Shown here in pieces: positions 60,931 to 64,000 of a stretch of DNA of 64,000 bases. Location: positions 182,953-246,952 of the forward strand of contig JAKUCV010004798.1 in NCBI GenBank assembly GCA_028386065.3. Reading direction: 5' to 3'. Under the pieces are notes generated by a model. It made no database searches. It saw only the letters and a program-made list of their open reading frames with translations, and was not told the origin of the DNA. How positions within the stretch are numbered: the first letter of the stretch is position 1; every line of letters starts with the position of its first letter. Made by a program: the position numbers and the translations under genes. This stretch comes from Turnera subulata (lineage: Eukaryota > Streptophyta > Magnoliopsida > Malpighiales > Passifloraceae).

Positions 60931-61048
60931 CTGCGGTAGATATATGACTTTAGTATTTGAGATTGATTAGGCTCTCTTTGTTATCTGATTTCTTTGTTTT
61001 CTTGTGACAGGTTACTGACAGCGCCCACTATAGTGTCTCCAGCGGTGT

Positions 61049-63960
61049 ATGCAAACCAGAAGTAAAAACCCTGCACTTGTACACAACCTTGACATTGAAG
61101 GCACTGCTAGGCTACTTCGCAAGCATACAAAGCAACAGAAAGTAAAGGAGAAAGCAAAGACAGCTAGCATGGCTAACAATGGCCCAAACGGCAAGGATGA
61201 CTTACCATGGGAAGAGAATGGTAATATTATCAATCCTATGGGCCATTGACCCTCTCAACCCAGCACATGCTATCATCCCTCCAGGTCCTGTATTCCAGCA
61301 GCGGGCACCGAAACATGCTGGTGGCAACAACATTGTTGATCATTTCAGGAATATCCTGAGTCTGCCTACTAACCAGCTTATGCGGCCTCGCCATACAGCA
61401 TCTACTGGTGCCATAGCACCACTAAACATTGATAATCCTTATGAGCTCTGGGCCAATTTGGTTCAAATGGTGCAGAATAAGCAGTTTGGCGGTTCAGCGC
61501 TGGAGGATCCTAACCAACATCAGGAGGACATTCCTGATATTTGTGCCACTACCAGAATCAATGGTTGTTCTGAAGATGCTAAGAAGCTTCACTTGTTCAA
61601 GTTTTCACTTAGAGATGGAGCAAAAAGATGGCTGAAGACACTGCCAGCAGGTACCATCACCACCCAAGAACAAATGGAAAAAGCTTTTCTGAAGAAATAC
61701 TTTCCTGAAATAAAGATGGATGAGCTTCGAGGTGAGATCAGTAATTTTAAACAGAAGTATGATGAATCGATGGTTGAAGCATGGGAGAGATTTCAGGACT
61801 TGATCAAGAGCTACCCTGCTCACATGGTGTATCCACCCACACTGTTGGAAATTTTTTATCGAGCCATGTCTCCAGTGTAAGTTTCCTAAGCTATATGACA
61901 TTCATATACTAAGCATAACAAGCAGCGGAATTTACGGAAACTTAACCAAGAACCACATGTGAAGCATGCATAAACCGTATAACAAAATTTTTACATACCT
62001 GTAGAGTTAGGATCTCTCACCCAACTTGTGTAAGGAATCAGCAAGAGCTAGACAACGGCCTGGCTCCTCTACGGTATCCACACGAACCGTGATCAACTTG
62101 GAGTCGTCACACGAGTCAAGCCTCGAGCTCCTCGGACTGATGTGCTAGCAAGAGTAAACCGGGGCTATGTGTTTTTGGGTGTTTGGTTCTCTTCCTTCTT
62201 TCACAAAGAAGAAGAGAGGTTGAGAGGATGATGGAGAGGTCTGAAAACTGATGCAAAACGTGAGAGAGGCCGAAGAGTGATCTAATCACTTAACTTTTCC
62301 CCACTCCCATCCATAATGCATAAAGAATTAGCCTAATGGCCAACAAGGTGGACCAATGGTGATGTCCACCATAACCATTGTCTCCCACTAAACACAATCA
62401 GACCACAACTCACCACAGCTCATGTCTGATCAATAATTCACTTAATTATTGATCCCAAAACGACCCTGGTCCAACCACGGTCCAACCACACCCAGTCCAA
62501 CCACGGTTCAACCACCTGCTCGAATCAACGGTTCTGTGTGTGTGACCCTGTAGGCACTTGTAACGTCCGGCAATAATTGTAAAATCTCATTTTACAATTA
62601 TAAGCAAAGAGCGGCGTCTAGCAACACATCATTGCTACCCGAACGACAAGATCAGTACTGATTCTCTATGCCTCGGAACATGTCATCGTCCTTTCGTCTC
62701 ATCATCAAGATCAAACACGAAACATGGAATATGCCAATCTCGTATATGTTTAATCTATGTTTCTTGATCCCCGAGTTAAATGTTTAAAACGGATACCCGT
62801 GATATCACCATATCACCTAATCCGAGCATGGCCATGCATTTAACAGTTCAACTCTATCAAGAAACCATATGATAATATACCCGTTATATGGGTCGAACGA
62901 ATCCCATCTTGATCAATCAAAACCCACTACATAATCATCATATACCCAATGATTACCCTTATGTCCACCCAATTACGGATGACTAGGAATAATATCAAAG
63001 TACATGATTCATATGTTGGATACCTTGACGATCTCAGGTCGAAGGACAATACATCTATAAGAAACACTAATGACATACATATAACGTTCCATGTAGTGTT
63101 CTTATGTGGGTCGGTCCGGTCCACAAGTTCTCTAACTTGTACCCATATGTTGAATTCATATCACATATAAATTCTCAACATACGCTAGTCTTAATTTATT
63201 ATTACAACCCATCCGCAATAATAACCGACTAGGGACATTTAAGAATATATCAAATATGAACTAGGGTTATAAATATGTGCAAGCAATTATCTCATAATCA
63301 TATTTATTGGAATAACCTCAAAGTATATACATGACTACAATCATCCATAGATTGGCTTTTGGGCATATAACTAACATCCAGATGATAGGCGCACACTAAA
63401 TGCTGTTATTGGAGGTAAATTCAAACATGCATCGTGTGAGGATGCCAAGAGGATTATGCTTAACCGTGAGGATGATGATGAACCACGCTGCTTCACTAGG
63501 GCTGTGCATCCAGTTTGGAAGCCCAGCTTGCTGCTATTTCGAAGCAGCTCAAAGATTTGACCGCAAAGCCTGTACAATCAGTAGCACAGGTACAACCCAT
63601 TGCCCAATATAGTGTTTGTGAAATTTGCAGTGGCCCTCACTCTTTTCTTGAGTGTCCGGAGAACAATTCAGAGGAGGCAAATTTCATTGACCGCCGCCCA
63701 AATCCACTGTACAACAACTATAATCAGGGGTATAACTAAGGCTGACAATCAAACCCTAATCCAAACTACCAGCATCAAGGACAGCAGTAGCTGCAGCAAG
63801 GTGGACAACAAGGAGGATCCTCTGAGATGATGGCAATGATGAAGCAGTTGTTAGAAGGGCAGAATAGGATCGATAAGGAGTTGAACCTTTAAAAGCCCAC
63901 AATAAAATGATTGAGAACCAAGTTGCACAGTATACTGTGCAGCTGCAGCAACCACAGGGC
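61049..63960 (+). pseudogene. Athila-like element 2 gag, interrupted
   Basis: The gag opens MQTRSKNPALVHNLDIEGTA at 61049. A frameshift near 61230-61250 moves it to the frame with QLMRPRHTAS, AKRWLKTLPAGT, MEKAFLKKYFP and AWERFQDLIKSYPAHM, which reaches FYRAMSP at 61875. There a solo LTR (61876-63376) splits the codon region. Gag resumes at 63382 with RRTLNAVIGGKFKHASC. After another frameshift it reads MEAQLAAISKQLKDLTAKPV and a knuckle CEICSGPHSFLEC, with both first Cys intact. A stop follows YNQGYN at 63739, then a damaged Gln-rich stretch to the window end. Confidence 0.85.
61876..63376. repeat. solo LTR, 1501 bp, in Athila-like gag
   Basis: The segment starts TGTAAG and ends CTAACA, giving imperfect inverted termini of TG...CA type. 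It is flanked by identical TCCAG at 61871-61875 and 63377-63381. It has no primer site, coding frame or second LTR. A single LTR with a 5-base duplication is the footprint of an LTR retrotransposon that lost its body by recombination. I could not tell its orientation or whether it is copia or gypsy. Confidence 0.85.
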
Positions 63961-64000
63961 TAACTGCCAGGACAACCGAGGCAAACCCAAAGGAGCAGTG

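Larger units (their letters stand above)
60512..64000 (+). mobile_element. Athila-like element 2, truncated LTR, split by a solo LTR
   Basis: In plus orientation: the last 395 bases of an LTR (60512-60906), the primer-binding site, and a gag that is interrupted by an unrelated solo LTR (61876-63376). It then continues beyond the window. LTR and gag match the minus-strand Athila-like element at 3238-7836. Upstream of 60512 the LTR similarity stops, so the 5' end has been lost or replaced. Whether it has RT and integrase cannot be told from this window. Confidence 0.85.

Overview
This window is plant nuclear DNA, most likely from a flowering plant (eudicot-like). The evidence is GT-AG introns, AT-rich spacers, plant retrotransposon families (Sirevirus-like and other Ty1-copia, Athila-like and chromovirus-like Ty3-gypsy, L1 LINEs, a tRNA-type SINE) and plant DNA transposons (CACTA, PIF/Harbinger, Mutator-like, Helitron). 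There is no bacterial-style operon, no CRISPR array and no rRNA or tRNA gene that I can see. One ordinary host gene is intact: an 18-exon peroxisomal fatty-acid beta-oxidation multifunctional protein (MFP2-like) at 52425-56708. Nearly everything else is transposable-element DNA, much of it nested.

Layout. 1-8745: three nested elements on the minus strand. A Sirevirus-like copia (1-3237) sits in an Athila-like gypsy element lacking RT and integrase (3238-7836), which sits in an old L1 LINE ORF1 (7837-8745). 9495-23505: a 2.6-kb solo LTR with target duplication GATAT, split by an 11.4-kb CACTA transposon (11007-22429, target duplication TTA). The CACTA carries both of its genes (TNP2/TNPD and TNPA types), each lightly damaged, plus fragments that look captured from host genes. 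23700-30595: an old Ty1-copia element on the plus strand, itself interrupted by a gypsy-type LTR fragment (27483-28449) and a Mutator-like element with long inverted repeats (29051-30475). 30596-31489: a foldback element. 31592-35004: a PIF/Harbinger element with a broken transposase, an exon resembling cyclin T and an inserted SINE.

35008-47949 is mostly non-coding: an imperfect duplication, an inverted retroposon pair, a non-autonomous Helitron (39261-41775), a deleted copia (42139-46560) and a MITE (46561-46983). 47950-51166 is a 5'-truncated LINE with RT and RNase H and a poly-A tail. The MFP2 gene follows, then a LINE tail fragment, a second SINE copy of the family seen in the Harbinger element, quiet spacer and a microsatellite. 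60512-64000 is a second Athila-like element, split by a 1501-bp solo LTR with target duplication TCCAG.

How the parts relate: the host gene is a self-contained metabolic gene. The elements are independent insertions whose nesting gives relative ages. The most interesting feature is repeated exon capture: the CACTA and the Harbinger element both contain host-like exons with plausible splice borders, and the Mutator-like element carries GC-rich non-transposon sequence. I found no convincing new functional system beyond this.
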